A DNA stretch of 64,000 nt from Stygiobacter sp. RIFOXYC2_FULL_38_25 (GCA_001803165.1 MHAZ01000017.1:1-64000); one strand, 5' to 3'; shown: positions 32,593-41,776, numbered from the stretch's first letter. Numbers and translations are program-made. The notes: generated by a model not told the origin, from the sequence alone.

Positions 32593-34734
32593 ATGAAAAA
32601 ACTAAACTTTGCACTACTATTCATTATACTTTTCGCTTTTATTCTTCCGCTTCAAGCGCAGCTTAAAGTAGATACTGTAAAAGCTCAGAAGTATGATAAC
32701 GGTAAAATGTGGCCGTTCGATTATCCTCCTGTTGAATATTTAAAAGAGACTTACGACTTAAAAACCGACGAAGCCTGGTATGAAGATGTTCGCCTTTCCG
32801 CTCTTCGGTTGCCCGGCTGTACTTCATCATTTGTTTCAGAAGATGGATTGATGATGACAAACCACCACTGCGCCAGAGGATTGTTAGAAAGAATGAGTAA
32901 AGAAGGAGAGGATTTAATTAAAGATGGTTTCTATGCTAAGACTTTAGCTGATGAAAGGAAAATTCCAGAGTTTTTTCCTGGGAAACCTTATTATGCAGAT
33001 CAACTAGTTATGATTAAAGATGTTACTGCGGAAATTCAAACCGCTGAAAATACCGGAACTACAATTGCAGAAAAAGCAGCAAACAAAAAAGCTAAGATCA
33101 AAGAAATAACTGAAAAGATGAATAAAGAAACCGGTTTAGTCTGCGAGTTATATTCATTATATAATGGCGGAAAATTTTCTCTCTACGGTTACAAACGCTA
33201 CACAGATATTCGTTTAGTATTTGCGCCTGATATGCAAATCGCTTACTTCGGCGGCGATTTTGATAACTTCACTTATCCACGTTATAATTTAGATTGCACA
33301 TTTTACCGCGCATACGAAAATGATAAGCCGGTTAAATCAACAAACTATTTCAAATTCTCATTCGATGGAATTAAGCCGGGTGAACCAATCTTTACTGTTG
33401 GTAATCCGGGAACAACTAACAGACTGAAAACTGTTGCTCAACTCGAATACGCTCGTGATATTGCTTACAGAAACAATGCTTTCTTGTTCGATTCTTACTA
33501 TTACGCGCTTGAAGATTTAATTAAAGAAGATGATTCACGCAAAAAAGAACTTGAAGATTTACGCGTTGATCTCGGGAACAGCCAGAAAGTTATTGCAACT
33601 ACATTGAAAGGTTTGAAAGATACTTATGTGTATGCAAAGAAAATGGACTTCCAAAAGAAATTACAAGAAGCTGTTTGGAATAATTCCGAATTGAAAGAAC
33701 AATATGGAAAAGTTTGGGAGAACATCGAAAAGACAAGAGCGGAAATGAGAAAAGTTGGTCCGCAAATGGCAGCTTACAGTATAGGTTTTAATGGACTTTT
33801 CGGCTCTAAATATTTTGCATTAGCAAAATCTCTTAATGATTTAGTAAAAGAATTACAAAAGCCGGAAGATCAGCGTGAAGCTAAATTCAAAGCAGCAAAA
33901 CTTGATTCTACTTTAGAAGCTATGTTTCCGGATAAAGTTGATAAGCTTCTCGAAAACACAAAGCTTTGGATTAATGTAGAATATATGGCGCTTAATCTTG
34001 GTAAAGATGATCCAGTTGTTAAGAAACTTTCCGGCGGAAAGAGCGGAAAGGCTATTGCTGAAAATTTATTGGATGAATCCATCTTTGGTGATATGGATGA
34101 TGTAATTGATTTAGCAAAAGAAGGCGCAGATGCAATTTTGAAGTCTGAAGACCCAATTCTTATGTATGTAAGAGAAGCTGCAAAGAGAACGACGGAATTG
34201 CAAAAACAAGTACAAGAAATTAATGATACTGAAAACATTTACGATGATATGCTCGGTCAAGTTATTGTAAAAATTCACAACACGGAATTACCACCGGATG
34301 CAAACTTTACATTGAGATTAAGCGACGGTACTTTGAAACCATTCGAATACAATGGAACAGTAGCTCCGGATTTTACAACTTTCTACGGAATGTATGACCG
34401 CTTCTTCTCTTTCAGAAAAACATATCCTTGGGATTTACATTCGCGTTGGGCAAAAGTACCAAGCGGATTAGATCTCTCAACTCCGTTTAATTTTGTTTCA
34501 AGTAACGATATTGTTGGCGGAAACTCCGGCAGTCCGGTAATTAACAAAAATGCGGAAGTTGTTGGTCTTGCTTTCGACGGCAATATTGACAGTATTATCG
34601 GCAACTATATTTATATTCCGTACAACAATAGAATGGTTGCTGTGGATTCACGCGCAATGGTTCATGCAATGGATGAAGTTTACGATGCCGAAAGAATTGC
34701 CGATGAATTGAAAAGTGGAAAAATCTCAGAGTAA
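32593..34734 (+). CDS. S46 family dipeptidyl-peptidase, DPP7-like
   Basis: A 713-residue exported serine peptidase that removes dipeptides from oligopeptides, probably in the periplasm. It has a signal peptide (ending FILPLQAQ). The chymotrypsin-like triad of S46 is visible: His in MTNHHCARG, Asp in GGDFDNFTYPRYNLD and Ser in VGGNSGSPV. After the Ser, LAFDGN has Gly where DPP11 enzymes have the Arg that selects Asp/Glu, so specificity is more likely DPP7-like (hydrophobic P1). The helical regulatory domain covers about residues 290-570. No T9SS tail is present. It has a good ribosome site (AAGGTG) and is the first of three tandem paralogues. Confidence 0.95.
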   Translation: MKKLNFALLFIILFAFILPLQAQLKVDTVKAQKYDNGKMWPFDYPPVEYLKETYDLKTDEAWYEDVRLSALRLPGCTSSFVSEDGLMMTNHHCARGLLERMSKEGEDLIKDGFYAKTLADERKIPEFFPGKPYYADQLVMIKDVTAEIQTAENTGTTIAEKAANKKAKIKEITEKMNKETGLVCELYSLYNGGKFSLYGYKRYTDIRLVFAPDMQIAYFGGDFDNFTYPRYNLDCTFYRAYENDKPVKSTNYFKFSFDGIKPGEPIFTVGNPGTTNRLKTVAQLEYARDIAYRNNAFLFDSYYYALEDLIKEDDSRKKELEDLRVDLGNSQKVIATTLKGLKDTYVYAKKMDFQKKLQEAVWNNSELKEQYGKVWENIEKTRAEMRKVGPQMAAYSIGFNGLFGSKYFALAKSLNDLVKELQKPEDQREAKFKAAKLDSTLEAMFPDKVDKLLENTKLWINVEYMALNLGKDDPVVKKLSGGKSGKAIAENLLDESIFGDMDDVIDLAKEGADAILKSEDPILMYVREAAKRTTELQKQVQEINDTENIYDDMLGQVIVKIHNTELPPDANFTLRLSDGTLKPFEYNGTVAPDFTTFYGMYDRFFSFRKTYPWDLHSRWAKVPSGLDLSTPFNFVSSNDIVGGNSGSPVINKNAEVVGLAFDGNIDSIIGNYIYIPYNNRMVAVDSRAMVHAMDEVYDAERIADELKSGKISE

Positions 34735-34757
34735 AATTGAGCAAGTTCATTGAAATT

Positions 34758-34794
34758 AAAGGGGACCGGGTTTATCTCGGTCTCTTTTTATTTT
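34758..34794 (+). terminator. Rho-independent terminator after first S46 gene
   Basis: GACCG pairs with CGGTC, extended by flanking AAAG/CTTT with one bulge, and is followed by CTTTTTATTTT. It sits 24 bases after the stop, consistent with separate transcription of each S46 gene. Confidence 0.75.
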
Positions 34795-34885
34795 AAACCA
34801 GATTGTATTCAATAATGTTTAATATCGGTCAAGGTGTTTTATATCTATAACAACACAACAAATTAAAAACAACTCTAGGTGTTCT

Positions 34886-37060
34886 ATGAATTACCAGTTC
34901 TACATGAAGAAGATGATCTCCATATCTCTTCTACTCGCATTAGTTTTTGTATTCCAATCTCACGCACAAACAATCAATCAAGACACTGTAAAATCTCAAA
35001 AGCTTGATACAGGCAAAATGTGGACTTTTGAATTTCCACCTTTTGATTACATGAAAAAAACTTACGGTTTCGAAGTAACAAAAGAATGGTTTGATGATGT
35101 TCGTCTTTCAGCGCTACGCATCCGTGGCTGCACAGCTTCTTTTGTTTCCGAAGATGGTCTGATAATGACTAATAATCATTGCGCACGCGGATACAGAAAT
35201 TCAATTCAGAAAGAAGGTGAAGATATTGCTAAAAACGGTTTTTACGCTCCAACTTTAGCCGATGAGCGTAAGGTTCCAAACTTCTTAGCAGAGCAATTGA
35301 TATTTCTAAAAGATGTTACTACAGAAGTTATGAGTGCAATAAAAAATGGTAAAAGTGAAAATGAAAAAATTACTTTGCGCGATGCGAAGATGAAAGAGTT
35401 AAAAGACACTTACGAAAAAGAAGTAAAGTTAAAATGTGATGTAATTTCTTACTACAACGGAAGTCTATTCTTCGTTCAAGGATTTAAAACTTTTACAGAT
35501 GTGCGTTTGGTTTTCGAACCGGAAGTAACTATAGCTTACTTCGGCGGCGACCCGGATAACTTTACGTTCCCGCGCTACAACTTAGATTGCACCTTCTTCC
35601 GCATTTATGATACCGACGGCAAACCCCTCAAATCTCCAAACTATTTTAAATGGAGCGCGGAAGGCGCTGCAACCGGCGAGTTAGTTTTTACAGTCGGCAA
35701 TCCCGGTTCAACAAACAGATTAAGAACCGTAGCTCAATTAGAATATCTGCGAGATGTAACTTACCGCAACAACGCTTTTCTTGCCGATAATTATTACAGC
35801 AGATTAGAGCAACTAAAATCTGTTAATCCATCGCAGGCAAATACGTATGAAGCTTTGCGTTTAGCTTTCAGCAACGGGCAGAAAAATACGTCGAATACGT
35901 ACAAGGCATTAAATGATCCTTACCTTCTTGCGCGTAAAAAGGATTTTGAAAAGAAAGCTCAGCGTTATGTTGCCTCAGATCCCGAGTTAACAAAAGAATA
36001 CGGACACGTTTGGAAAACAATTGAAGGCACACGTGCTGAATTAAAACCAATTGAAACAAAGCTTGCAGCTTATTCCGTGAATCCAACTAACTCTTCACGT
36101 TATATGCAGATTGGAAATGCGTTAGTAGCTTATGCAAAATTCCAACAATTGCCGGAAGACCAGAAGAAAGCCATTCTTGATAGACAAGCTCAAATGCCGC
36201 AAATGGGTGGGCGTGGCGGTGGCGGAGCTCAGCAAGGATTTAGAGAAAATCTTTATCCTGATAATTGGGATTCGATTCTTGAAGAAGCAAAGCTCGAAAT
36301 CAATATAGATTTCATTACGATGAATTTAGGAAAGAATGATGCTTTAGTTGGAAAGTTCTTCGATAGAAAGCCGGGCAAAGAAGCTGCAAAGAATATGATT
36401 GCAAAATCATTATTTACAAGCAAAGCAGCTGTTCAAGAATTGTTCAAGAAAACTCCGGAAGAAATTCTCGCTCTCGATGATCCGTTTGTTCAATACTTTG
36501 CTAAAGTGAATGAACAGATTGAACCACTTAGAAAGCAGCAGAGAGAAATAATGGATACCGAAAATGTTGCTTTCGGGTTGCTTGGACAAATTCTCTATAA
36601 AATGTACGGAACATCAGTTACGCCGGATGCGAATAGAACTCTCCGCATAAGCGACGGCGTTATGAAAGGTTATGAATACAATGGAACCGTTGCGCCGGTG
36701 AAATCAACATATTACGGTTTGTACGATAGATATTTTGGTTTCGAAGGGAAATATCCGTTTAATCTCTCTGATAGATGGAAAAACGCACAGAAAGATATTG
36801 ACTTGAATACACCGTTTAATTTTGTTGCTACTAATGATATCGTTGGTGGAAACAGCGGAAGTGCGGTTATCAATAAGAACGCGGAAATAATTGGATTAGC
36901 ATTCGACGGAAACATAGAGAGCTTACAAGGAAACTTTATTTATTTGCCAACATTCAACCGCACTGTTGCTGTTGATTCCAAAGGTATGTGGGAAGCAATT
37001 AAAAAAGTTTACAAAGCAGACCGTCTTGCTGATGAGCTAAAAGAAGGCAAGGGTAAATAA
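34886..37060 (+). CDS. S46 family dipeptidyl-peptidase, DPP7-like (second copy)
   Basis: A 724-residue paralogue of the preceding gene with signal peptide (ending FQSHAQ). Catalytic motifs are intact: MTNNHCARG, FGGDPDNFTFPRYNLD and VGGNSGSAV, with the specificity position LAFDGN (Gly, DPP7-like). It has a glycine-rich insertion (MGGRGGGGAQQG) in the helical domain that the other two copies lack. It carries its own terminator. An ATG six codons downstream (MKKMIS) would give a more conventional signal peptide, but the first ATG is used here. It should release dipeptides for uptake, with cleavage preferences that may differ from its neighbours. Confidence 0.95.
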   Translation: MNYQFYMKKMISISLLLALVFVFQSHAQTINQDTVKSQKLDTGKMWTFEFPPFDYMKKTYGFEVTKEWFDDVRLSALRIRGCTASFVSEDGLIMTNNHCARGYRNSIQKEGEDIAKNGFYAPTLADERKVPNFLAEQLIFLKDVTTEVMSAIKNGKSENEKITLRDAKMKELKDTYEKEVKLKCDVISYYNGSLFFVQGFKTFTDVRLVFEPEVTIAYFGGDPDNFTFPRYNLDCTFFRIYDTDGKPLKSPNYFKWSAEGAATGELVFTVGNPGSTNRLRTVAQLEYLRDVTYRNNAFLADNYYSRLEQLKSVNPSQANTYEALRLAFSNGQKNTSNTYKALNDPYLLARKKDFEKKAQRYVASDPELTKEYGHVWKTIEGTRAELKPIETKLAAYSVNPTNSSRYMQIGNALVAYAKFQQLPEDQKKAILDRQAQMPQMGGRGGGGAQQGFRENLYPDNWDSILEEAKLEINIDFITMNLGKNDALVGKFFDRKPGKEAAKNMIAKSLFTSKAAVQELFKKTPEEILALDDPFVQYFAKVNEQIEPLRKQQREIMDTENVAFGLLGQILYKMYGTSVTPDANRTLRISDGVMKGYEYNGTVAPVKSTYYGLYDRYFGFEGKYPFNLSDRWKNAQKDIDLNTPFNFVATNDIVGGNSGSAVINKNAEIIGLAFDGNIESLQGNFIYLPTFNRTVAVDSKGMWEAIKKVYKADRLADELKEGKGK

Positions 37061-37086
37061 CTTTTGCACAAAGCAATTTATTGATT

Positions 37087-37113
37087 AAAAGGTCGCCTAA
37101 GGCGACCTTTTTT
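37087..37113 (+). terminator. Rho-independent terminator after second S46 gene
   Basis: A perfect stem (AAAAGGTCGCC/GGCGACCTTTT) with a TAA loop and a run of six T, 27 bases after the stop codon. Confidence 0.9.
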
Positions 37114-37168
37114 ATATGCATCAGTCATAACGCTTCAATATATTTTAGCTGCCTAAAATGAGGAACCA

Positions 37169-39310
37169 ATGAAAATAAAATTAACCGCTGTTATACTTGT
37201 TGCTTTTACGGCAATTGCATTTGCACAATCAATTTATGAACCGCGAGATTTATCCAAAGTAGAATCATCACTTAAAGACATGGGCAAAATGTGGACGTTT
37301 GATAATGTTCCGCTTGATGTGTTTGAGAAAGAGTTGGGTTTCCGTCCAACTGAAGATTGGTTGAAAGATGTTCAAATGTCGGCGCTCTCTTTCGGCGGCG
37401 GATGCTCTGCTGCTTTTGTTTCTGAAGATGGATTGATAATGACTAATCATCATTGCGGAAGAAATAACCTCCCCGCGCTTTCGCCCAAAGGGGAAGACTA
37501 TTTACGCGATGGTTATTACGCAAAAACTTTGGCTGAAGAATTAAAGGTTACCGGACTTTTTGTTGATCAGCTAATAATGATTGAAGATGTAACAAAAGAT
37601 GTGATTGATGCTTTGAACTTGGGAAAAGATGATAACGAAAAAGTGAAGTTGAGAAACGAAAAAATAAAATCACTCGAAGAAAAATATTCTAAAGATAGCG
37701 GATTGCTCTACCGCATTGTTCAGCTTTATAACGGAGGCAAGTATTCGCTTTATGGTTACAAACATTACACTGATATACGTTTGGTAATGGCTCCCGATTT
37801 TCAAATCGCTTCCACCGGTTGGGATTGGGATAACTTTACTTATCCACGCTATGAATTAGATTTTATGTTCTTCCGTGCTTATGAAAATGATAAACCAGCT
37901 AAAACCGAAAAGCATTTTACATGGAGTAAAAAAGGAGCGAAAGAAGGAGAACCGATTTTCGTTGTTGGCAATCCGGGAAGAACACAGCGTCTTTACTCCG
38001 TAGCTCAATTGGAATTCTTCCGCGACAAAACTTACAAGTACACTTTGCTTCAGCAGAATGAAATGTATAAAGTTTACTACGAAATGTTTCAGAGCCAACC
38101 GGAGCGATATACAGAATTACTTAACATGGTTATGGGAATCGGTAATGGAAGAAAATCTTACGCCGGCAGATACATGGGTTTGCGTGATGAATATATAATG
38201 ACAAAGAAGCGCGATTTTGAAAAGAAGCTTAGAGAAAAAGTTAACGCTTCTCCGGAATTGAAAGCAAAATATGGTCACGTTTGGGACGCGATTAAAACAA
38301 ATATTGATGAAATGAGAAAGTATGTAGATGAAGCAACTGCGTTCAATTATAGTCCGCGAAGCAGCTCTATTTATATGCCGATTGCAGAAAAAGTAATGAA
38401 GTATGCAGCGCAAATGAAACTTACTGAAGATAAACGGGAAAGTGATTATAAGGGTGATAAGCTTACTGCTACCATACAATCTATTTTCCCGGAAAAAGTT
38501 GATTTTGAATTCCAGAAAAAAATACTGCGTGCGAACGCAAATTATATACGTGGAATTCTTGGTGATGAACATCCACTTATTAAAAGAATGTTTGGAACAA
38601 CTAAAAATGAAGAAGCGGCTACCTATATACTTAATAATTCGCTGTTAAGCACAAAAGAAAAATTAAATGAACTGCTTAAAAAATCTCCCGATGAAATTCT
38701 TAATTCCGGCGATCCCTTCATTTATTTCTTGCAAAACACACAAGAGAAGATTAAAGAAGCCAGAATGAAATTATCTGAAATAAACAATACACTAACTGTA
38801 CTGAATCAATTGCTTGGCGAAGTTGCTTATAAAGTTTATGGCGATCAAATTCCACCGGATGCAACCGGAACATTACGCATACAAGATGGAAAGATTGAAG
38901 GCTACGAATACAATGGAACTCTTGCGCCGGGTAAAACAACTTATTTTGGTTTGTGGGATAGATGGAATTCGTTTGGACAGAAACCATATCCGTGGGGATT
39001 GCATCCGCGCTGGCAAACAATTCCGCAAGGATTGGATTTGGCAACTCCAATTGCTTTTGCATCTACAAATGATATTGTTGGGGGCAACTCCGGAAGTTCT
39101 GTAATCAATGCGAATAAAGAAGTAATAGGCTTGGTTCACGACGGCAATTTAGAAAGTTTAGCCGGAGATTTTATTTTCTTGCCGGAAAACAACCGCGCAG
39201 TAGCAACAGATTCGCACGGTTTAATAGAGGCATTAAAATATGTTTACAAAACAGACCGGCTGATAAAAGAGCTTGAAAACAGTAAATGCGAGAGACCTCT
39301 GAATAATTAA
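37169..39310 (+). CDS. S46 family dipeptidyl-peptidase (third copy)
   Basis: A 713-residue paralogue, more diverged than the first two. It has a signal peptide (ending TAIAFAQ), His in MTNHHCGRNN, Asp in WDWDNFTYPRYELD (the usual FGGD is replaced by STGWD) and Ser in VGGNSGSSV. The specificity region reads LVHDGNLESL instead of LAFDGN: Gly is kept, but the preceding Ala-Phe is Val-His. It is probably an active dipeptidyl-peptidase with altered substrate preference. It ends shortly before a cluster of palindromic repeats. Confidence 0.94.
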   Translation: MKIKLTAVILVAFTAIAFAQSIYEPRDLSKVESSLKDMGKMWTFDNVPLDVFEKELGFRPTEDWLKDVQMSALSFGGGCSAAFVSEDGLIMTNHHCGRNNLPALSPKGEDYLRDGYYAKTLAEELKVTGLFVDQLIMIEDVTKDVIDALNLGKDDNEKVKLRNEKIKSLEEKYSKDSGLLYRIVQLYNGGKYSLYGYKHYTDIRLVMAPDFQIASTGWDWDNFTYPRYELDFMFFRAYENDKPAKTEKHFTWSKKGAKEGEPIFVVGNPGRTQRLYSVAQLEFFRDKTYKYTLLQQNEMYKVYYEMFQSQPERYTELLNMVMGIGNGRKSYAGRYMGLRDEYIMTKKRDFEKKLREKVNASPELKAKYGHVWDAIKTNIDEMRKYVDEATAFNYSPRSSSIYMPIAEKVMKYAAQMKLTEDKRESDYKGDKLTATIQSIFPEKVDFEFQKKILRANANYIRGILGDEHPLIKRMFGTTKNEEAATYILNNSLLSTKEKLNELLKKSPDEILNSGDPFIYFLQNTQEKIKEARMKLSEINNTLTVLNQLLGEVAYKVYGDQIPPDATGTLRIQDGKIEGYEYNGTLAPGKTTYFGLWDRWNSFGQKPYPWGLHPRWQTIPQGLDLATPIAFASTNDIVGGNSGSSVINANKEVIGLVHDGNLESLAGDFIFLPENNRAVATDSHGLIEALKYVYKTDRLIKELENSKCERPLNN

Positions 39311-39316
39311 TTTAGT

Positions 39317-39398
39317 GTCACACTGAAGTCCGTCGGCTGACGGATCGAAGTGTGACAATTTAGTTTGTAGTGTCATGGTTCGACAAGCTCACCATGAC
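39317..39398. repeat. Pair of dispersed palindromic elements
   Basis: Two hairpins stand side by side. GTCACACT (39317-39324) pairs with AGTGTGAC (39349-39356) and encloses a second stem, CCGTC/GACGG. GTCATGGT (39372-39379) pairs with ACCATGAC (39391-39398). Such GTCAxxxT palindromes containing TTCGACAAGCTCA are a familiar type of small intergenic repeat in this bacterial group. They may stabilise mRNA ends or be non-autonomous elements. Confidence 0.7.
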
Positions 39399-39438
39399 TT
39401 AGTCTTAATATTTCAGAGGTCACTCCGAGTAATTAAAG

Positions 39439-39460
39439 GGCAAGCTTAAGCTTGCCTTCA
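39439..39460. terminator. Palindromic hairpin, likely terminator
   Basis: GGCAAGCTTAAGCTTGCC is a perfect 18-base palindrome followed by TTCATTTT. It lies between the third S46 gene and the DUF1289 gene and could end transcription of the S46 gene. Confidence 0.6.
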
Positions 39461-39524
39461 TTTTGGAACTTTCCGATTAAGTTTTATATTTATTAAGGGA
39501 ATACACTTTGTAGAAAGGGAACGA

Positions 39525-39716
39525 ATGTACAAGGATGATTATGTACCTTCGCCATGTAACAATAATTGCTTAGTGGATTTTCGGACAAAACTTTGCACCG
39601 GTTGTTTCCGAACAATTGAGGAAATAATAGGCTGGATAAATTTTTCAGCTGCCGAAAAAAAGCAAGTTCTCGAGAAAATCCAATCTAGAAAAGAATTAAC
39701 TCCAAAACACTTTTAA
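39525..39716 (+). CDS. DUF1289 small cysteine-rich protein
   Basis: A 63-residue protein with the DUF1289 pattern: SPCNNNCLVDFRTKLCTGCF with four Cys, then RTIEEIIGWINFSAAEKKQVL. The Cys arrangement suggests a metal site. The molecular function of the family is not established. Its stop overlaps the start of the adenosyltransferase gene (TAATG), indicating translational coupling in a three-gene operon. Confidence 0.88.
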   Translation: MYKDDYVPSPCNNNCLVDFRTKLCTGCFRTIEEIIGWINFSAAEKKQVLEKIQSRKELTPKHF

Positions 39717-40249
39717 TGAATAAACTGAAACAAGGATTCACGCAAATCTATACCGGTAACGGTAAAGGGAAAACTACAGCCGCACTTGGACAAGCAGTTC
39801 GTGCTGCCGGAAACGGTTTCCGTTCTTACATTTTAATGCTGATGAAGGAATTTCCCTACAATGAAGTCTCTGCACTTTCAGCACTAAAAGATTTTATTAC
39901 AATTGAACAAGTTGGAAAGGATGATTACGTTTACCGCAAGGAATTGCCGCCTCAAGAGGAAATTGATAAAGTGAAGCTTGCGCTTGAACGTGCAAAGCAA
40001 AATATGCTTAGCGGCAATTACGAGTTAATAATTTTAGATGAAGTTCTTGTTGCAACATATTTCGGATTGATTACTGCTGAAGATATTCTGCCGCTGATTA
40101 ACGAGAAACCTTTTGATGTGGAATTAATTTTGACCGGTAGATATTGCCCGGAAGAGTTAATTGACAAAGCCGATCTTGTAACAGAAATGAAAGAAGTAAA
40201 ACATTATTATAAGAAAGGAATTTTAGCAAGAAGAGGAATAGAGAGTTGA
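39716..40249 (+). CDS. cobO: Cob(I)yrinic acid a,c-diamide adenosyltransferase (BtuR/CobO)
   Basis: A 177-residue cytosolic enzyme that transfers the adenosyl group of ATP to the cobalt of corrinoids, making adenosylcobalamin. The family P-loop GNGKGKTTAALGQAVRA is near the N-terminus, and YELIILDEVLVATYFGLI with LILTGRYCPEELI downstream are hallmark CobA/CobO strands. Length matches the family. No other cobalamin gene is adjacent, so it probably serves salvage. It overlaps its upstream neighbour (TAATG) and its downstream neighbour (TTGA). Confidence 0.93.
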   Translation: MNKLKQGFTQIYTGNGKGKTTAALGQAVRAAGNGFRSYILMLMKEFPYNEVSALSALKDFITIEQVGKDDYVYRKELPPQEEIDKVKLALERAKQNMLSGNYELIILDEVLVATYFGLITAEDILPLINEKPFDVELILTGRYCPEELIDKADLVTEMKEVKHYYKKGILARRGIES

Positions 40250-41013
40250 AACTTCCACTACTAATTGATTTGGACGGCGTTCTTCGTATTGATAAAGAAC
40301 CGGCTCCCTACATAGAAGAATTTTTTGAGTACCTCAAAAAATCAAGACGTCATGCTTGCATTCTTAGCAATTCCACTTTATCAACCGCAAACGATGTAAG
40401 AACATTTTTTGAATTCAACGGAATTCATACACGGATACCAATCTTAACTGCTTCGGAAGCGGCTGCAATGTACGCACGCAGCAGATACCGCCGTGTCTCT
40501 GTTTATTGTACGGAACACATCAAGGCATTGTTTAATGGAATTTTAGATTACGAACATCCGCAAGCAATTATTATTGGCGATTACGGCAAAAAGTGGGACT
40601 TTGAAACAATGAATGAAATTTTCAAAAAGGTCCATGAAGGCGCCGAAATAATTGCGATGCACAAAAACCGTTACTGGAAAACTCCGGAAGATGGTAAGCT
40701 GATGGATGTTGGTCCTTTCGTAGTTGCTATTGAATACGCCGCTAATAAACCTTCAACTTTGATTGGCAAACCTTCTCCACTTTATTTTTCCTCAGCATTA
40801 AATTTACTCGGCTTCGATCTTTCTCAGAAATTTCTGATGCTTGGTGATGATATGGAAACCGATATACAAGCGGCAAAAAATCTTGGCGCGGATTCAATCT
40901 TAATCTACACCGGAAAGACTCAGCCTCCACTTCCTTCAGATTCTGTAATTAAGCCTGATCATGAAGCGATGAATTTACTCGAGGTAATAGATTTGTTGGA
41001 GAAGAGTAATTAG
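40246..41013 (+). CDS. HAD-superfamily phosphatase, NagD/HDHD2-like
   Basis: A 255-residue class IIA HAD hydrolase: motif I LIDLDGVLRID, motif II ILSNST, the cap domain (about 85-180, including IIIGDYGKKWDFE), motif III Lys in IGKPSPLYF and motif IV MLGDDMETDIQAA. It probably dephosphorylates a small phosphorylated metabolite; the substrate is not predictable. The start is a TTG that overlaps the upstream stop (TTGA) and follows AGAGG. No in-frame ATG lies near the beginning of the domain, which supports the unusual start. Confidence 0.88.
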   Translation: MKLPLLIDLDGVLRIDKEPAPYIEEFFEYLKKSRRHACILSNSTLSTANDVRTFFEFNGIHTRIPILTASEAAAMYARSRYRRVSVYCTEHIKALFNGILDYEHPQAIIIGDYGKKWDFETMNEIFKKVHEGAEIIAMHKNRYWKTPEDGKLMDVGPFVVAIEYAANKPSTLIGKPSPLYFSSALNLLGFDLSQKFLMLGDDMETDIQAAKNLGADSILIYTGKTQPPLPSDSVIKPDHEAMNLLEVIDLLEKSN

Positions 41014-41169
41014 TTAACAGAACTAATCGGGGACAAAGGAAGTACCAATTACGATTGGGTACTATAGAAGTAATTACCTGCCAATTAGGAAATAATCCTT
41101 AGTAAGAAATATGGTGGATAAGCCATATATAAGTATGTATATTTAAGTTGAAAAATGAGATGAAAGCAG

Positions 41170-41454
41170 GTGAATACTTCCTCATTTGAGTGGGATGAGA
41201 ATAAGAACAAACTGAATCAAAAGAAGCATACCATTTCTTTTGAAGAAGCTCAGTACGCTTTCTCGGATCCAAACAGAATTATTGCCAGAGATTTGGAACA
41301 TAGCGGAAGTGAAGAGCGGTTTTATTGCTTTGGCAAAATTGATGAAAGCATAGTTACGGTTCGGTTTACATATAGAAATAATAAAATTAGAATCATTGGT
41401 GCCGGATTTTGGCGGAAAGGAAAGGAGATATATGAAAAAGAAAATAAAATATAG
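41170..41454 (+). CDS. brnT: BrnT-family toxin (ribonuclease)
   Basis: A 94-residue protein matching BrnT: FEWDENKNKLNQKKHTISFEEA at the start, then DPNRIIARD, RFYCFGKIDESIVTVRFTYR and a C-terminal strand IRIIGAGFWRKGKEIYEKE. BrnT is a RelE-fold ribonuclease neutralised by BrnA. The usual RIISAR ending is IRIIGAGFWRKG here, a slight deviation. It starts with GTG. It overlaps the antitoxin gene, toxin first, as in canonical brnTA. Confidence 0.88.
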   Translation: MNTSSFEWDENKNKLNQKKHTISFEEAQYAFSDPNRIIARDLEHSGSEERFYCFGKIDESIVTVRFTYRNNKIRIIGAGFWRKGKEIYEKENKI

Positions 41455-41665
41455 CGACGAAAAAATTGGCAAAGTAGAAGTGGTAAAAGACTTCTTGCCT
41501 AAACCTGAAGACTTAGTGTTTAAGGAAAATACTGTGAAGGTAACACTGAATTTGAGCAAGTCGAGTATTGAATTTTTTAAGGGAATAGCCAGGAAACATG
41601 GAAGCCAATATCAAAAGGTTATTAGAAACTTGCTAGATAATTATACTTCGCATTATTCTGAATAG
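41432..41665 (+). CDS. brnA: BrnA-like antitoxin
   Basis: A 77-residue basic N-terminus followed by a ribbon-helix-helix-like segment (VKVTLNLSKSSIEFFKGIARKHGSQYQ is the core region, residues ~37-62) and an end of YQKVIRNLLDNYTSH. BrnA proteins bind the toxin with the N-terminal region and DNA with the RHH dimer to repress the operon. The ATG at 41432 has a strong ribosome site (AAAGGAG) inside the toxin gene, so antitoxin can be made in excess. Confidence 0.85.
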   Translation: MKKKIKYSDEKIGKVEVVKDFLPKPEDLVFKENTVKVTLNLSKSSIEFFKGIARKHGSQYQKVIRNLLDNYTSHYSE

Positions 41666-41705
41666 AAATACTCTCACTTTTGTTCGGTCTTCGCAGCTTT
41701 TGAAA

Positions 41706-41724
41706 AGACGGATCGCATCCGTCT
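41706..41724. terminator. Hairpin between brnA and the convergent ATP-grasp gene
   Basis: AGACGGAT and ATCCGTCT form an eight-base-pair stem around a CGC loop in the gap between convergent genes. There is no strong T run, so it may be a repeat remnant or a bidirectional terminator. Confidence 0.4.
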
Positions 41725-41776
41725 CTAATATTAATTGGGACGAGTGGGCGTGCCTTTACTCCCATATAGCGAAATC

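Noticed and set aside
38117-38572. A 151-codon minus-strand frame inside the third S46 gene
   Set aside because: It lies wholly antisense to a conserved peptidase and its sequence is low in charged periodicity and unlike any family.
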